From contig NZ_SHKX01000012.1 of NCBI RefSeq assembly GCF_004217445.1, forward strand, positions 372,001 to 436,000: a stretch of DNA of 64,000 bases, in the 5' to 3' direction. The position numbers were made by a program, and so were the translations under genes. The stretch is from Fluviicoccus keumensis (lineage in GTDB: Bacteria > Pseudomonadota > Gammaproteobacteria > Pseudomonadales > Moraxellaceae). The notes under the pieces were generated by a model that saw only the letters and a program-made list of their open reading frames with translations, did not search any database and had not been told where the DNA came from. Positions 53,483-62,412 of the stretch are shown in pieces; position 1 is the first letter of the stretch, and each line of letters opens with the position of its first letter.

Positions 53483-54226
53483 ATGCTGCTTTCCCGCAAC
53501 TCCCTGACTCTGACCCGCGAGGGTGATGTTTTCCGTATTACCATGACGGATACCGCCAATGACAACACCTTCAGCCACGCAGTGCTGGATGATTGGACGG
53601 CCGCGCTGGATCTGGTCAGCCGCAGCGATGGCAATGCCGCGCTGATCATTGGCAGCAACAGTCCCAAGACCTTCAGCACCGGTATCAACCTGGGCTGGAT
53701 CACCACCCTGCCGACCGCGGAAATCGAGCCGTTTCTGCAACGTTTCGATGAGCTCTTTCTTCGTGTGGCCACCCTGAACCTGCCGACCATTGCCGAGATC
53801 AACGGTAATTGCTATGCCGGTGGCGCCATTCTGGCGGCGGCTTGCGATTTCCGGCTGATGCGCGCCGATCGCGGCCGTTTCTGTTATACCGAAGTCAAAA
53901 TCCGGCTGCCGTTTACCCCCGCGATGCTGGAGGTGGTGCGGTTGCTGCCGAACGCCCAGGCCATGTTTGAGCTGTCGGTGACGGCGGATGCCTGGGGCGG
54001 TGAATTGTGCGCGGCCCGTGGCATTGTTGATGCGGCGGTATCAGCGGATGACTTGCCGCTGCTGGCTCAGGAACGGGCCATCCAGTTGGCGGCCAAGGAT
54101 CGCGCCACGTATACCGCCATCAAACGCGGTATTCGTGATCGGGTCAACCAGCTGGCTGTCGAGCGTGGCCTCAGTGAACCGGCGCAATTGGGTCTGCAAC
54201 CGGGAGTGAATCCGTTTGCCCGCTAA
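53483..54226 (+). CDS. Enoyl-CoA hydratase/isomerase (crotonase) family protein
   Basis: A 247-residue crotonase-fold protein. The oxyanion-hole region is KTFSTGINLGWITTLP, and the second one is GNCYAGGAILAAACDFRLMR. Acid residues around CYTEVKIRLPFTP replace the classical two-Glu pair only in part, so it resembles enoyl-CoA isomerases (ECI/peroxisomal type) as much as hydratases. GAAGGAA precedes the ATG. The gene ends at a strong terminator. No beta-oxidation genes adjoin it. Confidence 0.85.
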   Translation: MLLSRNSLTLTREGDVFRITMTDTANDNTFSHAVLDDWTAALDLVSRSDGNAALIIGSNSPKTFSTGINLGWITTLPTAEIEPFLQRFDELFLRVATLNLPTIAEINGNCYAGGAILAAACDFRLMRADRGRFCYTEVKIRLPFTPAMLEVVRLLPNAQAMFELSVTADAWGGELCAARGIVDAAVSADDLPLLAQERAIQLAAKDRATYTAIKRGIRDRVNQLAVERGLSEPAQLGLQPGVNPFAR

Positions 54227-54244
54227 GCGGTTATGAAAATAAAG

Positions 54245-54268
54245 AAGCCCGTCATCACACGGGCTTTT
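54245..54268 (+). terminator. Intrinsic terminator after the crotonase gene
   Basis: AAGCCCGT/ACGGGCTT stem with a 6-nt loop, followed by TTTTAT. It lies 18 nt past the stop, before the convergent tetR gene. Confidence 0.9.
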
Positions 54269-54297
54269 ATATTGGATTGAACCGCGTTGTCCACCGT

Positions 54298-54864
54298 TCA
54301 AGATTGGGCGGCGACCTTGTCCGTCACCGCCAGCAGCGCGGCAGCCTGCACGGCGCCAAGGATCTCGCCCTGTGTTTCCGGATTCAATACCGCGCGCGCC
54401 AGTATCACGCCACCCACCGCCTGGGCCAGCACCGCCCACGCCTGGGTGCGGTCGGTGGTAACGGGCTCCAGCGTATCCGCCAGTTGCTTGAGCAGTTCTT
54501 CAAAGCGCTGGCGGGTAGCGTCATCGGCGCGGGCGATTTCCGGTCCCAGGGCGGGAATCGGGCAACCTTCCTCGGGGTGCGCGGCATGTCGGGGGCTGAG
54601 ATACCATCCCAATACCCGCTGTAATTCCCGACTGCTTTTGCCGCTAAAGGCTTGCAGTGTGCGGGACAGTTCGTGATCAACAATGGCATGCAGCAACTCG
54701 GCCTTGGATTTGAACTGGCTGTAAAAAGCGCCGGTGGTGACCCCGGCCGCCGCTGTCAGCGCATCCATGCCGGTGTTGTTGAACCCTTCCTTTTTGGCCA
54801 ACGCACCGCCAGCCTCGATCAGTCTGGCGCGGGCGGCGGCTTTGTATTCGGGGGGATATCGCAT
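54298..54864 (-). CDS. TetR/AcrR family transcriptional regulator
   Basis: A 188-residue repressor. The N-terminal TetR HTH is ARARLIEAGGALAKKEGFNN and then TGMDALTAAAGVTTGAFYSQFKSKAELL. The C-terminal ligand-binding part has a CPIPALGPEIARAD segment as in NemR-like/YxaF subgroups. Its own promoter region holds a palindrome (54910-54923). There is no adjacent efflux or oxidoreductase gene on the other side except tRNA-Ser, so it may control only itself or a distant target. Confidence 0.9.
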   Translation of the reverse strand: MRYPPEYKAAARARLIEAGGALAKKEGFNNTGMDALTAAAGVTTGAFYSQFKSKAELLHAIVDHELSRTLQAFSGKSSRELQRVLGWYLSPRHAAHPEEGCPIPALGPEIARADDATRQRFEELLKQLADTLEPVTTDRTQAWAVLAQAVGGVILARAVLNPETQGEILGAVQAAALLAVTDKVAAQS

Positions 54865-54909
54865 GGTTGGCCTTTGGTCCGTAGCTTAATGGTTCAGGAT
54901 GATTATAGA

Positions 54910-54923
54910 ATAACTTTCGTTAT
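54910..54923. promoter_or_regulatory. Candidate TetR operator
   Basis: ATAAC-TTTC-GTTAT is an inverted repeat 46-59 nt upstream of the tetR start codon and next to TATAGAAT, a plausible -10-like sequence. Autoregulation is inferred. Confidence 0.45.
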
Positions 54924-54991
54924 GATAACGGATGTTGTCGATCAGGATGAAGACGTTGGCACGCACGGCAAAAAATAGGCGGGTTGCTGGC

Positions 54992-55012
54992 TTTGTGGGT
55001 TGTTTTGTGGGT
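54992..55012 (+). repeat. Direct repeat TTTGTGGGT x2 beside tRNA-Ser
   Basis: TTTGTGGGT occurs at 54992-55000 and 55004-55012, 12 nt apart, about 55-75 nt past the 3' end of tRNA-Ser. From memory, similar repeats lie next to integrases at tRNA sites. No integrase is present here, so this may be a scar. Confidence 0.4.
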
Positions 55013-55025
55013 AGGAATTAGAGGC

Positions 55026-55061
55026 ATAAAAAAGCCCATGAATTATCATGGGCTTTTTTAT
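55026..55061. terminator. Bidirectional terminator after tRNA-Ser
   Basis: A perfect 16-bp inverted repeat (ATAAAAAAGCCCATGA/TCATGGGCTTTTTTAT) with a 4-nt loop. The minus strand ends tRNA-Ser; the plus strand ends any read-through transcript. Confidence 0.93.
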
Positions 55062-55066
55062 CAATC

Positions 55067-55156
<90 letters not shown>

Positions 55157-55231
55157 GGAAGCGCGCACGATACCCGTTTTGATGCGGCCGTTCAAGCCCT
55201 GAAAGCGGGTTAGCTCAAGGCTTGTACGATC

Positions 55232-55948
55232 TCAGGCGTCGAAGTTGATACCGAGGCGATGGCCGACTTCCTCATAAGCCTCAACCACATCGCCCAGCCC
55301 CTGACGGAAGCGATCCTTGTCCAGCTTCTTGCGGGTGTCCTTGTCCCAGAGACGGCAGCCGTCCGGAGAGAATTCATCACCCAGCACCACTTCACCGTGG
55401 AACAGGCCGAACTCCAGCTTGAAATCGACCAACAGCATGTTGCCGGAAGCAAACAGCCCCTTCAGCACGTCATTGACCTGGAAGGACAGTTCCTTCATCC
55501 GCGCCAGCTGCGCCTCGGTAGCCCAGCCGAAGGACTTGACATGGGATTCGTTGACCATCGGGTCACCCAGCGCATCGTTCTTCAGGAACAGCTCGAACGT
55601 GGGCGGATTCAGTTCCAGACCCTCGGTAACGCCCAGGCGGCGAACCAAGCTGCCTGCCGCGAAATTACGCACCACGCATTCCACCGGAATCATGGTCATG
55701 CGCTTTACCAGCACTTCAGTCGGCGACAGCAGGCGCTCGAAGTGGGAAGTAATCCCGGCTTCCGCCAGCTTGCCCATGATGAAGGCGTTGAAGATATTGT
55801 TGACGCGGCCCTTGCGCGCCAGTTGCTCGACTTTCTTGCCGTCAAACGCGGAAGTGTCGTCACGGAAAACCAGTACAAGGTAATCAGGATTATCGGTGGC
55901 GAAGACGGATTTGGCCTTGCCGGTGTAAAGCAGTTCTCTTTTTTCCAT
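55232..55948 (-). CDS. purC: Phosphoribosylaminoimidazole-succinocarboxamide synthase PurC
   Basis: SAICAR synthetase of purine biosynthesis, 238 residues. Seen: ELLYTGKAKSVF (ATP loop), FRDDTSAFDGKK, ECVVRNFAAGSLVRRLG and LVDFKLEFGLFHGEVVLGDE, followed by SPDGCRLWDK. It is the last gene of dapA-bamC-purC. The purine gene purB is elsewhere in this window. Confidence 0.97.
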   Translation of the reverse strand: MEKRELLYTGKAKSVFATDNPDYLVLVFRDDTSAFDGKKVEQLARKGRVNNIFNAFIMGKLAEAGITSHFERLLSPTEVLVKRMTMIPVECVVRNFAAGSLVRRLGVTEGLELNPPTFELFLKNDALGDPMVNESHVKSFGWATEAQLARMKELSFQVNDVLKGLFASGNMLLVDFKLEFGLFHGEVVLGDEFSPDGCRLWDKDTRKKLDKDRFRQGLGDVVEAYEEVGHRLGINFDA

Positions 55949-55990
55949 GATGACGGTCTCAGTCAGGAAGGTTGCGCTCGGGAGCAGCCC

Positions 55991-56608
55991 TTATCCGGGC
56001 CAGCTCTCCAGAAGCCGGGAGAACAGTTGCCTGGCTGTTTCAGCATCGGCAACCGTGTCTTCATTGATTTGCAGGAAAAGCACCATCGTGCCTTCGGTCC
56101 GACTCATTTTCAGTTGCAGGTCGGGCGATTTGTCCTGTGCCTGCAGCTTGATGAAGTAAACGCCCAGTGAGCGGTTACGGTCATCCACGCGGACTTTGCT
56201 GTTTTCCAGCGCTTTGCCCAAATTATCCCAGACCTGCTCGGCATTACCGTCCACCTGAAGGATCGGCGCGCCGTTGCCATCACTGGCCAGCCGGGGCTTG
56301 GCGACGGTGACGGTCGGTTGACCGCCAGCGGTAGGCTCGTTGTCCGAAGCAGGCATGTCCGCAGGGGCCGGAATCAGGAATTTCTGCTTTCGGCCATTGC
56401 CTTCAGTGAGGGCGACAGTCGCGCGGGCAGGCGGTAGATCAGGTATCGCATACAGCGGTTGGATATTTCGGGCCGTTGCACCTTCCGGCAAAACCAACGG
56501 GGCCAGATTACGGGCTTGCCGGTAGTCCAGAGAGTGTTCCGGCATCAGGCTGCATCCGGTAAGCAGCACGCCTGCGGCCGCCGCCAGGCCAATAAGGAGG
56601 CGCGGCAT
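55991..56608 (-). CDS. bamC: Outer-membrane assembly lipoprotein BamC
   Basis: A component of the BAM complex that inserts beta-barrels into the outer membrane. It is a lipoprotein: MPRLLIGLAAAAGVLLTGC gives Cys19. DYRQARNLAPLVLPEGA is the typical unstructured region that contacts BamD, followed by a helix-grip domain (ILQVDGNAEQVWDNLGKALE). It has 205 residues, so only one helix-grip domain is present; E. coli BamC has two. The ATG overlaps the dapA stop. Confidence 0.88.
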   Translation of the reverse strand: MPRLLIGLAAAAGVLLTGCSLMPEHSLDYRQARNLAPLVLPEGATARNIQPLYAIPDLPPARATVALTEGNGRKQKFLIPAPADMPASDNEPTAGGQPTVTVAKPRLASDGNGAPILQVDGNAEQVWDNLGKALENSKVRVDDRNRSLGVYFIKLQAQDKSPDLQLKMSRTEGTMVLFLQINEDTVADAETARQLFSRLLESWPG

Positions 56609-57483
56609 CAAACCAGACCCGCCTGTTGCAATGCGGCGCGGACGATGGGCTGCGAATCTTCGGAAAGCCAGGTCAACGGCAAGCGTATGCCGGAAGGAAT
56701 CCGGCCCATTTGCTGCAAGGCCCACTTCACCGGAATCGGATTGGATTCGATGAACAGGTTCTGGTGCAGTCCCGTCAGGCGCTCGTTCAACTGGCGAGCC
56801 AGATCGGCATTCCCGTCCAGAGCGGCTTCGCAGATGGCGCTCATCAGCTTGGGAGCGACGTTGGCGGTGACCGAGATATTGCCGCGAGCACCCAACAGGA
56901 TCAGTTCCCACGCGGTGGCGTCATCACCGGAATAAACGGCCATGCGGCTGCCGACCAGAGCGATCAGTTCCTTGCCCCGCTCCAGATTGCCGGTGGCGTC
57001 CTTGATGCCGACGATATTGGGCGTGCCCGCCAAACGCGCCACAGTAGCGTTGGTCATATCGACCCCGGTACGGCCGGGAACATTGTAGAGGATCTGGGGA
57101 GTATTCACCGCTTCGGCAATGGCGCGATAGTGGCGATACAGTCCTTCCTGGGTCGGCTTGTTGTAATAAGGGGTGACAAGCAGGCAGGCGTCCGCACCGG
57201 CATCCTTGGCGGCCTGGGTCAGTTCAATCGCTTCGCGGGTGGAGTTGGCGCCGGTGCCGGCGATGACGGGGATGCGGCCGCTGGCAGTTTCGACCACTGA
57301 ACGAATCACGGAGCAGTGCTCGGCTACATCCAGGGTCGCGGATTCGCCGGTAGTGCCAACCGCGACAATGGCGTGCGTACCTTCGGCAATGTGCCACTCC
57401 ACCAGCGATTTCAGTGCGGGCCAGTCAATCGAGCCATCGGGCTGCATGGGAGTGACAAGCGCCACAAGACTGCCGGTAATCAT
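56608..57483 (-). CDS. dapA: 4-hydroxy-tetrahydrodipicolinate synthase DapA
   Basis: Condenses pyruvate with aspartate semialdehyde in lysine/DAP synthesis; 291 residues. Schiff-base Lys in NIVGIKDATGNLER (~162), catalytic Tyr in ILYNVPGRTGVDM, and AVGTTGESATL near the N-terminus. It starts MITGSLVALVTPMQPDG. It is the first gene of dapA-bamC-purC, the usual gammaproteobacterial order. Confidence 0.97.
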   Translation of the reverse strand: MITGSLVALVTPMQPDGSIDWPALKSLVEWHIAEGTHAIVAVGTTGESATLDVAEHCSVIRSVVETASGRIPVIAGTGANSTREAIELTQAAKDAGADACLLVTPYYNKPTQEGLYRHYRAIAEAVNTPQILYNVPGRTGVDMTNATVARLAGTPNIVGIKDATGNLERGKELIALVGSRMAVYSGDDATAWELILLGARGNISVTANVAPKLMSAICEAALDGNADLARQLNERLTGLHQNLFIESNPIPVKWALQQMGRIPSGIRLPLTWLSEDSQPIVRAALQQAGLV

Positions 57484-57593
57484 GCCGATTCTCCACTATC
57501 ACGAAAAGCGATAATGGTAGCCGCAGGCCAGCGGGAAAGACAAGACAAACCGTGTGCCTCCCGCGCCGCGACTACAACAATGCATAAAAGCAA

Positions 57594-57619
57594 AAAGCCG
57601 ACTTGTTAAAGTCGGCTTT
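57594..57619 (-). terminator. Terminator after tRNA-Gly
   Basis: AAAGCCGAC/GTCGGCTTT stem with an 8-nt loop; on the minus strand it ends in a T-rich run. It lies 10 nt past the 3' end of tRNA-Gly. Confidence 0.88.
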
Positions 57620-57628
57620 CGGAAAATC

Positions 57629-57704
<76 letters not shown>

Positions 57705-57754
57705 GTCATCAGGCCGCCTATTCTAGACGGTTTTTTCTCTTCGTCAATAGTGGT

Positions 57755-58321
57755 TTACGTTGATTGCTTTAAATCTGGCCAAGCGGCGCGCAGATAGATA
57801 ATCATCGACCACAGGGTCAGCGCCACGGCAATGAACATCAGTCCGTAACCGATATAGTCGAAGGCGCTTACGCGCATCAGCAGCACGGTGATGGACGCCA
57901 TCTGCGCGGTGGTTTTCCATTTGCCGATTGACGAAACGGCCACATTAGCGCGCTTGCCGATTTCCGCCATCCACTCGCGCAGCGCGGAAATGGTGATTTC
58001 GCGGGAAATGATGACGACGGCGGCGATTACCATCAGCACATGCGGATGCCATTGCACCAGAATGACTAACGCAGCAGCCACCATCAGTTTGTCGGCAACT
58101 GGATCGAGGAAGCGGCCGAAGGCGGAGGTCTGGTTCCAGGCGCGGGCCAGATAGCCGTCAAACCAGTCGGTGATGGCGGCGACAAGGAAAACACCGGCCA
58201 CCAGCATGTTTTGCAGCTCGAACGGGACCGGCCAGTAAGCCAGCAGCACCAGTACAGGAATCAGGGCGACCCGCATCAGGGTAAGGATGTTGGGGACGTT
58301 CCACAGGGTCGGGGCTGGCAA
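57755..58321 (-). CDS. pgsA: CDP-diacylglycerol-glycerol-3-phosphate 3-phosphatidyltransferase PgsA
   Basis: Inner-membrane enzyme making phosphatidylglycerophosphate, the precursor of PG and cardiolipin; 188 residues. The CDP-alcohol phosphotransferase motif is intact: DWFDGYLARAWNQTSAFGRF and LDPVADKL, i.e. D-x2-DG-x2-AR-x8-G-x3-D-x3-D. At least four transmembrane helices are visible. The gene lies 29 nt after uvrC. Confidence 0.96.
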   Translation of the reverse strand: MPAPTLWNVPNILTLMRVALIPVLVLLAYWPVPFELQNMLVAGVFLVAAITDWFDGYLARAWNQTSAFGRFLDPVADKLMVAAALVILVQWHPHVLMVIAAVVIISREITISALREWMAEIGKRANVAVSSIGKWKTTAQMASITVLLMRVSAFDYIGYGLMFIAVALTLWSMIIYLRAAWPDLKQST

Positions 58322-58350
58322 GTCTGTTCTCCGCCATCCAGGTTGGACGG

Positions 58351-60168
58351 TTAGTGTAATGCAGCGTAAATCGTTTCGGCCAGTGCCAATCCGATGCCGG
58401 GCACCGCCTGAATGTCACTGATGCCGGCTTTTTCCAGTTCCTGAAGTCCGCCGAAATGATTCAGCAGGTCGCGGCGGCGCTTCGGGCCGAGTCCGGGGAT
58501 GGATTCCAGCGGCGACTCGCGTCGCTTCTTGTCCCGCTTGGCCCGGTGGCGTGTAATCGCGAAACGGTGGGCTTCATCACGGATGTGCTGGATGACATGC
58601 AGTCCCGGGTGATCCGCCGGCAATTGCAGGGGGTCGCGGTCGTCGGCGAAATGAAGTGTTTCCAGTCCCGGCTTGCGCCCTTCCCCCTTGGCCACGCCCA
58701 CCAGCAACACCGAGTCGATATCCAGCAAATCGAGGACCCGGATTGCCTGGGCCAGTTGGCCCTTGCCTCCGTCGATAAACAGAATGTCAGGCAGGACTGC
58801 GTCATCGGCCTTGCGCGAAAAACGCCGGGTCAAGGCCTGTTCCATGGCCGCGTAGTCATCGCCCGGGGTAATGTCCTTGATCAGATATTGACGGTAATCC
58901 CGCTTGCGGGGGCCCTCGCTGTCAAAGACAACGCACGACGCTACCATGGCTTCACCCTGTGAGTGGCTGATATCGAAACACTCCATGCGTGCGGGAGGCG
59001 TTTCCAAGTCCAGTGCGTCCTGCAAGGCCGCCATGCGGGCGGACAGATGCAAGCGGTTGGCCAATCGTGCTTTCAGGGCTTCTTCCGCATTCAGGTGCGC
59101 CAGATCCAGCCAGGCTGCCCGGGTTTCGCGTACGCGGTGGCGTACCTGGATACGCTTGCCATATTGCTGCTGCAAGGCAGCGACAATGACATCCCCTTCC
59201 CCGCCCAGATCGCGGTCGGTCAGGATTTCCTCGGGCAGGTCGCGTTCCTGCTGGCAGTAGAAGCCGGCGATGAAATCCGCAAGAACAATGGCGGCCTCTT
59301 CTTCGACAGAGTCGGGAAAATAGCTCTTGGTGCCCAGCACACGACCGCCGCGAACAAACATGACAGAGACCGCCAGTCCGCCGGCCTGCTGCGCCAGCGC
59401 GAAAATATCGGCCTCGCCTTGTTCGCAATATACGGCCTGGCGCGCCTGAATCTGTTTCAAGGCCGACAGCTGGTCGCGAAACAGAGCGGCCTGTTCGAAC
59501 TGCCACTCGCTGGAGGCGTTTTCCATGCGTTCAATCAGGCGTTGCTGCAGTTCAGTGTTCCGGCCTTCCAGAAAACGCACGGTATTAATGACATCTTCCG
59601 CATAGGCTTCAGGGCTGACCAGTTTGACGCACGGCGCCCGGCAACGCTTGATCTGGTATTGCAGGCAAGGACGGTCGCGGTTCCGGAAGGTATTCTCATC
59701 GCATTGACGCACCATGAAAACCCGCTGAAGCAGTTCGAGTGTTTCATATACCGCCTTGGCGCCCGGATATGGACCGAATACCCGCCCGCCTTTTTCATGG
59801 CGCCCGCGCCGCCAACCCAACCGCGGATACGGCGAATCCGCGGACAGGAATATGTAGGGATAGGATTTGTCATCCCTGAGCAGGATATTGTAAGGCGGCT
59901 TGTGGGTCTTGATCAGGGTTTGTTCAAGCAGCAGCGCCTCGATTTCTGACGACGTTATCGTCAGCTCGATATCGGCTATGCGGGAAACCAGCGCCCGGGT
60001 TTTGGGGTGGGTTATGTTTTTGTTGAAATAGGACGAGACCCGTGATTTGAGTGATTTGGCCTTGCCGACGTAGAGGATTTCCGCATCGGCTCCTAGCATG
60101 CGGTAAACGCCCGGTTTATGCGGCAAGGTCGCCAGAATGGCGGAGATGCGTTCAGGGAAATCAGACAT
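58351..60168 (-). CDS. uvrC: Excinuclease ABC subunit C UvrC
   Basis: Makes both incisions around DNA damage in the UvrABC system; 605 residues. Domains: GIY-YIG nuclease (about 14-90, with ILYVGKAKSLKSRVSSYF), UVR segment (~205-240), the RNase H-like nuclease (MECFDISHSQGEAMVASCV) with catalytic Asp, and the C-terminal helix-hairpin-helix pair (LESIPGLGPKRRRDLLNHFG). It is full length and follows uvrY. Confidence 0.97.
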   Translation of the reverse strand: MSDFPERISAILATLPHKPGVYRMLGADAEILYVGKAKSLKSRVSSYFNKNITHPKTRALVSRIADIELTITSSEIEALLLEQTLIKTHKPPYNILLRDDKSYPYIFLSADSPYPRLGWRRGRHEKGGRVFGPYPGAKAVYETLELLQRVFMVRQCDENTFRNRDRPCLQYQIKRCRAPCVKLVSPEAYAEDVINTVRFLEGRNTELQQRLIERMENASSEWQFEQAALFRDQLSALKQIQARQAVYCEQGEADIFALAQQAGGLAVSVMFVRGGRVLGTKSYFPDSVEEEAAIVLADFIAGFYCQQERDLPEEILTDRDLGGEGDVIVAALQQQYGKRIQVRHRVRETRAAWLDLAHLNAEEALKARLANRLHLSARMAALQDALDLETPPARMECFDISHSQGEAMVASCVVFDSEGPRKRDYRQYLIKDITPGDDYAAMEQALTRRFSRKADDAVLPDILFIDGGKGQLAQAIRVLDLLDIDSVLLVGVAKGEGRKPGLETLHFADDRDPLQLPADHPGLHVIQHIRDEAHRFAITRHRAKRDKKRRESPLESIPGLGPKRRRDLLNHFGGLQELEKAGISDIQAVPGIGLALAETIYAALH

Positions 60169-60200
60169 GGCGGATGATTCGGGCCGGGAACAACATGCGC

Positions 60201-60839
60201 TTATTTATCGTTCTGAAGGAGGCCGTGCCGCAGCGCCATGAGGGTCAGCTTCACATCGCTGTCGATCCGCAGTTTTTCATAAATACGGGTACGGTAGGTG
60301 CTGATGGTTTTCGGGCTGACAAACAGGCTGTCGGCTATTTCCTGATTGCTGTGGCAATTAATGATCATGATCACCACCTGCAGTTCGCGCTCCGACAGGG
60401 TGGCAAAAGGCGATCCGGTGCTTTGCAGCGAATTGATGGCGATTTCCTGCGCAATTTCTGGGCTCAGGTAATTCTGTCCGGCAGCCACGCTGCGGATGGC
60501 TGAAACCATGTCGGGAAGCGCTGTGCCCTTGGTGACATATCCCGAAGCGCCTGCCTTCATCAGCAGGGATGGCAGCGGTTCTTCATCGCACACGGTTACC
60601 GCGAGAATGCGTATGTTGGGATAATTCGTCAGTAGTTTGCGGGTTGCTTCCAATCCGCCGATGCCGGGCATCTGAATATCCATGAGCACCACATCGGGTT
60701 TCAGTTCGCGAACCTTGGTCAGGGCGTCTTCGCCGCTTCCGGCTTCGCCTACAACCGTAATGTCACGAACATCGTCCAGCATGCGGGTGATTCCCATGCG
60801 AACCAGGTCGTGATCGTCTACGACGAGAACCTTGATCAA
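60201..60839 (-). CDS. uvrY: GacA/UvrY/SirA-type response regulator
   Basis: A 212-residue response regulator of the BarA-UvrY/GacS-GacA pathway, which activates small regulatory RNAs that titrate CsrA/RsmA. The receiver has DDHDLVRMGITRML, phospho-Asp in VLMDIQMPGIGGLEATR (~54) and Lys in YVTKGTA. The LuxR HTH is LSERELQVVIMIINCHSNQE then IADSLFVSPKTISTYRTRIY. The invariant uvrY-uvrC neighbourhood supports the assignment. Confidence 0.95.
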   Translation of the reverse strand: MIKVLVVDDHDLVRMGITRMLDDVRDITVVGEAGSGEDALTKVRELKPDVVLMDIQMPGIGGLEATRKLLTNYPNIRILAVTVCDEEPLPSLLMKAGASGYVTKGTALPDMVSAIRSVAAGQNYLSPEIAQEIAINSLQSTGSPFATLSERELQVVIMIINCHSNQEIADSLFVSPKTISTYRTRIYEKLRIDSDVKLTLMALRHGLLQNDK

Positions 60840-61177
60840 GTCTCTACCCCGGAGTGGTTGAAAAATGTGCGTTATGTCACGGCAAAAAACTGGACTTTGC
60901 GTATCATAAATGAATTCGAACGCAAAAAAGTAAGGTGCATCCTGCAGCGCTTTAATTTGTACAGATTACTAGCAGGAATTTGATCCTGCGGCAATCGCAA
61001 CCGTTTGTCAGGAAGTTTGTTACAAAATCTTGTTTTGACCTGTCACACTCTTTGCATAATCACAAAAGTGGTACATGCTTGGTGTTAAGGATGCACCATC
61101 GTGCAGCAGATATTATGACTATTCCCGTGGACGGAGTTCCGATCGGGACTCTTTTGTATTTTAAAGGTGCTAAGAAA
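60840..61177 (+). other. Intergenic region upstream of pbpG with a leader hairpin
   Basis: A 338-nt gap between divergent uvrY and pbpG holding no convincing gene. TTTTGACC (61033-61040) and GCATAAT (61054-61060) are weak promoter elements with poor spacing. At 61134-61151 GAGTTCC-GATC-GGGACTC forms a 7-bp stem followed by TTTTGTATTTT, which resembles an attenuator or terminator about 26 nt before the pbpG start codon. A TTGTACA half-site is at 60957-60963. Confidence 0.45.
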
Positions 61178-62398
61178 ATGAAAGCACGTTCTACCCTGTG
61201 GCAAGCCCTGATAACCGGCGCTCTGGCTGTTTCCCTGTCAGTTTCCGCCCAGGCCGGTGATCATCATGACAAGAACAAAAACCGCAAGCAGTCTGCCGGG
61301 GTAGTCCATAAAGACAAGACTGCCGGCAAGAAAGCGGTTGTTTCCAAATCCCATGTCGACCGCAAGCAGGTGGCTCAGGCTCCCGCCAAGCCGCACAGGG
61401 TTGCGGCATCCAAGCCCCGGACGAAGGAAGATCGCGAACTCGCCCGCAAGGAGCGCAACCGCGAGAAGCTGGCACGCATTTCCCGGACCGGCAAGCCGGC
61501 GCGCGCGGCTCGTGCTTCCGGAAACCGTATTCCGGTTCAAGCGGTGGCGACAGCCGGTAATGTGCTGGCTCCCGCCGTTGTCGCGGCCCCGCAAATCGCC
61601 CAGGCCAATGATGCCCGCATCCCGCTGAATCTGGAGTCGCGCGCCGCACTGATCATGAATGCGGAAAACGGTCAGATTCTTTATGCCAAGAATACCAACC
61701 GCACCATGCCCATTGCCTCCATCACCAAGCTGATGACCGCCATGGTGGTGCTGGACGCCAAGCTGCCGCTGGATGAGCCGATCACGATTAGCGATGCTGA
61801 CGTGGATCACCTGCGCAACACATCCTCGCGTCTGGCGGTGGGTACCGTGCTGTCCCGGGCTGAATTGCTGCTGCTGGCGCTGATGTCCTCCGAGAACCGT
61901 GCGGCCTCCGCCCTCGCCCGTTCTTATCCGGGCGGTACGCCGGCTGCCGTGGCCGCGATGAATCGCAAGGCCAAGGCGATCGGCATGGAGAACGCCCGTT
62001 TCCTGGACAGTTCCGGCCTGAACAGCTCAAACGTGGCCTCCCCCAGCGATCTGGTGAAAATGGTGCAGGCGGCTACCCATTATCCGCTGATCCACCGCTT
62101 CACCACCACGGCTGAGCATGCTGTGGCGATTCGCGGCCAGGTTCAGCAGTTCCGTAATACGAACTCGCTGGTGAAGAGTGATGAGTGGGATATCGCCGTT
62201 TCCAAGACCGGCTATATTAACGAAGCCGGTCGCTGCCTCGTGATGCAGGCCCGCATCAAGTCCCAGCCGGTTGTCATGGTGCTGATGGATTCCTGGGGCA
62301 AATACACCCGCATCGGCGATGCCCAGCGCGTCAAGAAATGGCTGGAATCCGCGTTCTCCGCCAACCGCACCCGTAAAAACCTGCCGCCTTTCGTCTGA
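61178..62398 (+). CDS. pbpG: D-alanyl-D-alanine endopeptidase PbpG-like, basic N-terminal linker
   Basis: Penicillin-binding protein 7-type endopeptidase (family S11) that cleaves DD-crosslinks in peptidoglycan; 406 residues. A signal peptide (cut near SVSAQA, residue 26) is followed by an unusually long Lys/Arg-rich, low-complexity linker (~27-125, for example KNKNRKQSAG and RELARKERNREKLAR). The catalytic motifs are SITK (181-184), SEN (238-240) and KTG (343-345). Periplasmic. AAGG precedes the ATG at 61178. A terminator follows the gene. Confidence 0.92.
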   Translation: MKARSTLWQALITGALAVSLSVSAQAGDHHDKNKNRKQSAGVVHKDKTAGKKAVVSKSHVDRKQVAQAPAKPHRVAASKPRTKEDRELARKERNREKLARISRTGKPARAARASGNRIPVQAVATAGNVLAPAVVAAPQIAQANDARIPLNLESRAALIMNAENGQILYAKNTNRTMPIASITKLMTAMVVLDAKLPLDEPITISDADVDHLRNTSSRLAVGTVLSRAELLLLALMSSENRAASALARSYPGGTPAAVAAMNRKAKAIGMENARFLDSSGLNSSNVASPSDLVKMVQAATHYPLIHRFTTTAEHAVAIRGQVQQFRNTNSLVKSDEWDIAVSKTGYINEAGRCLVMQARIKSQPVVMVLMDSWGKYTRIGDAQRVKKWLESAFSANRTRKNLPPFV

Positions 62399-62412
62399 AA
62401 TCCGGCATAATG

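Noticed and set aside
60957..60963. TTGTACA half-site upstream of pbpG resembling the light-operon palindrome
   Set aside because: It is a single half-site without a matching second half, and the downstream gene has no link to light response.
60980..61177. In-frame upstream extension of pbpG
   Set aside because: The extension would place 66 residues before a clear signal peptide and crosses the leader hairpin; the ATG at 61178 with AAGG is preferred.
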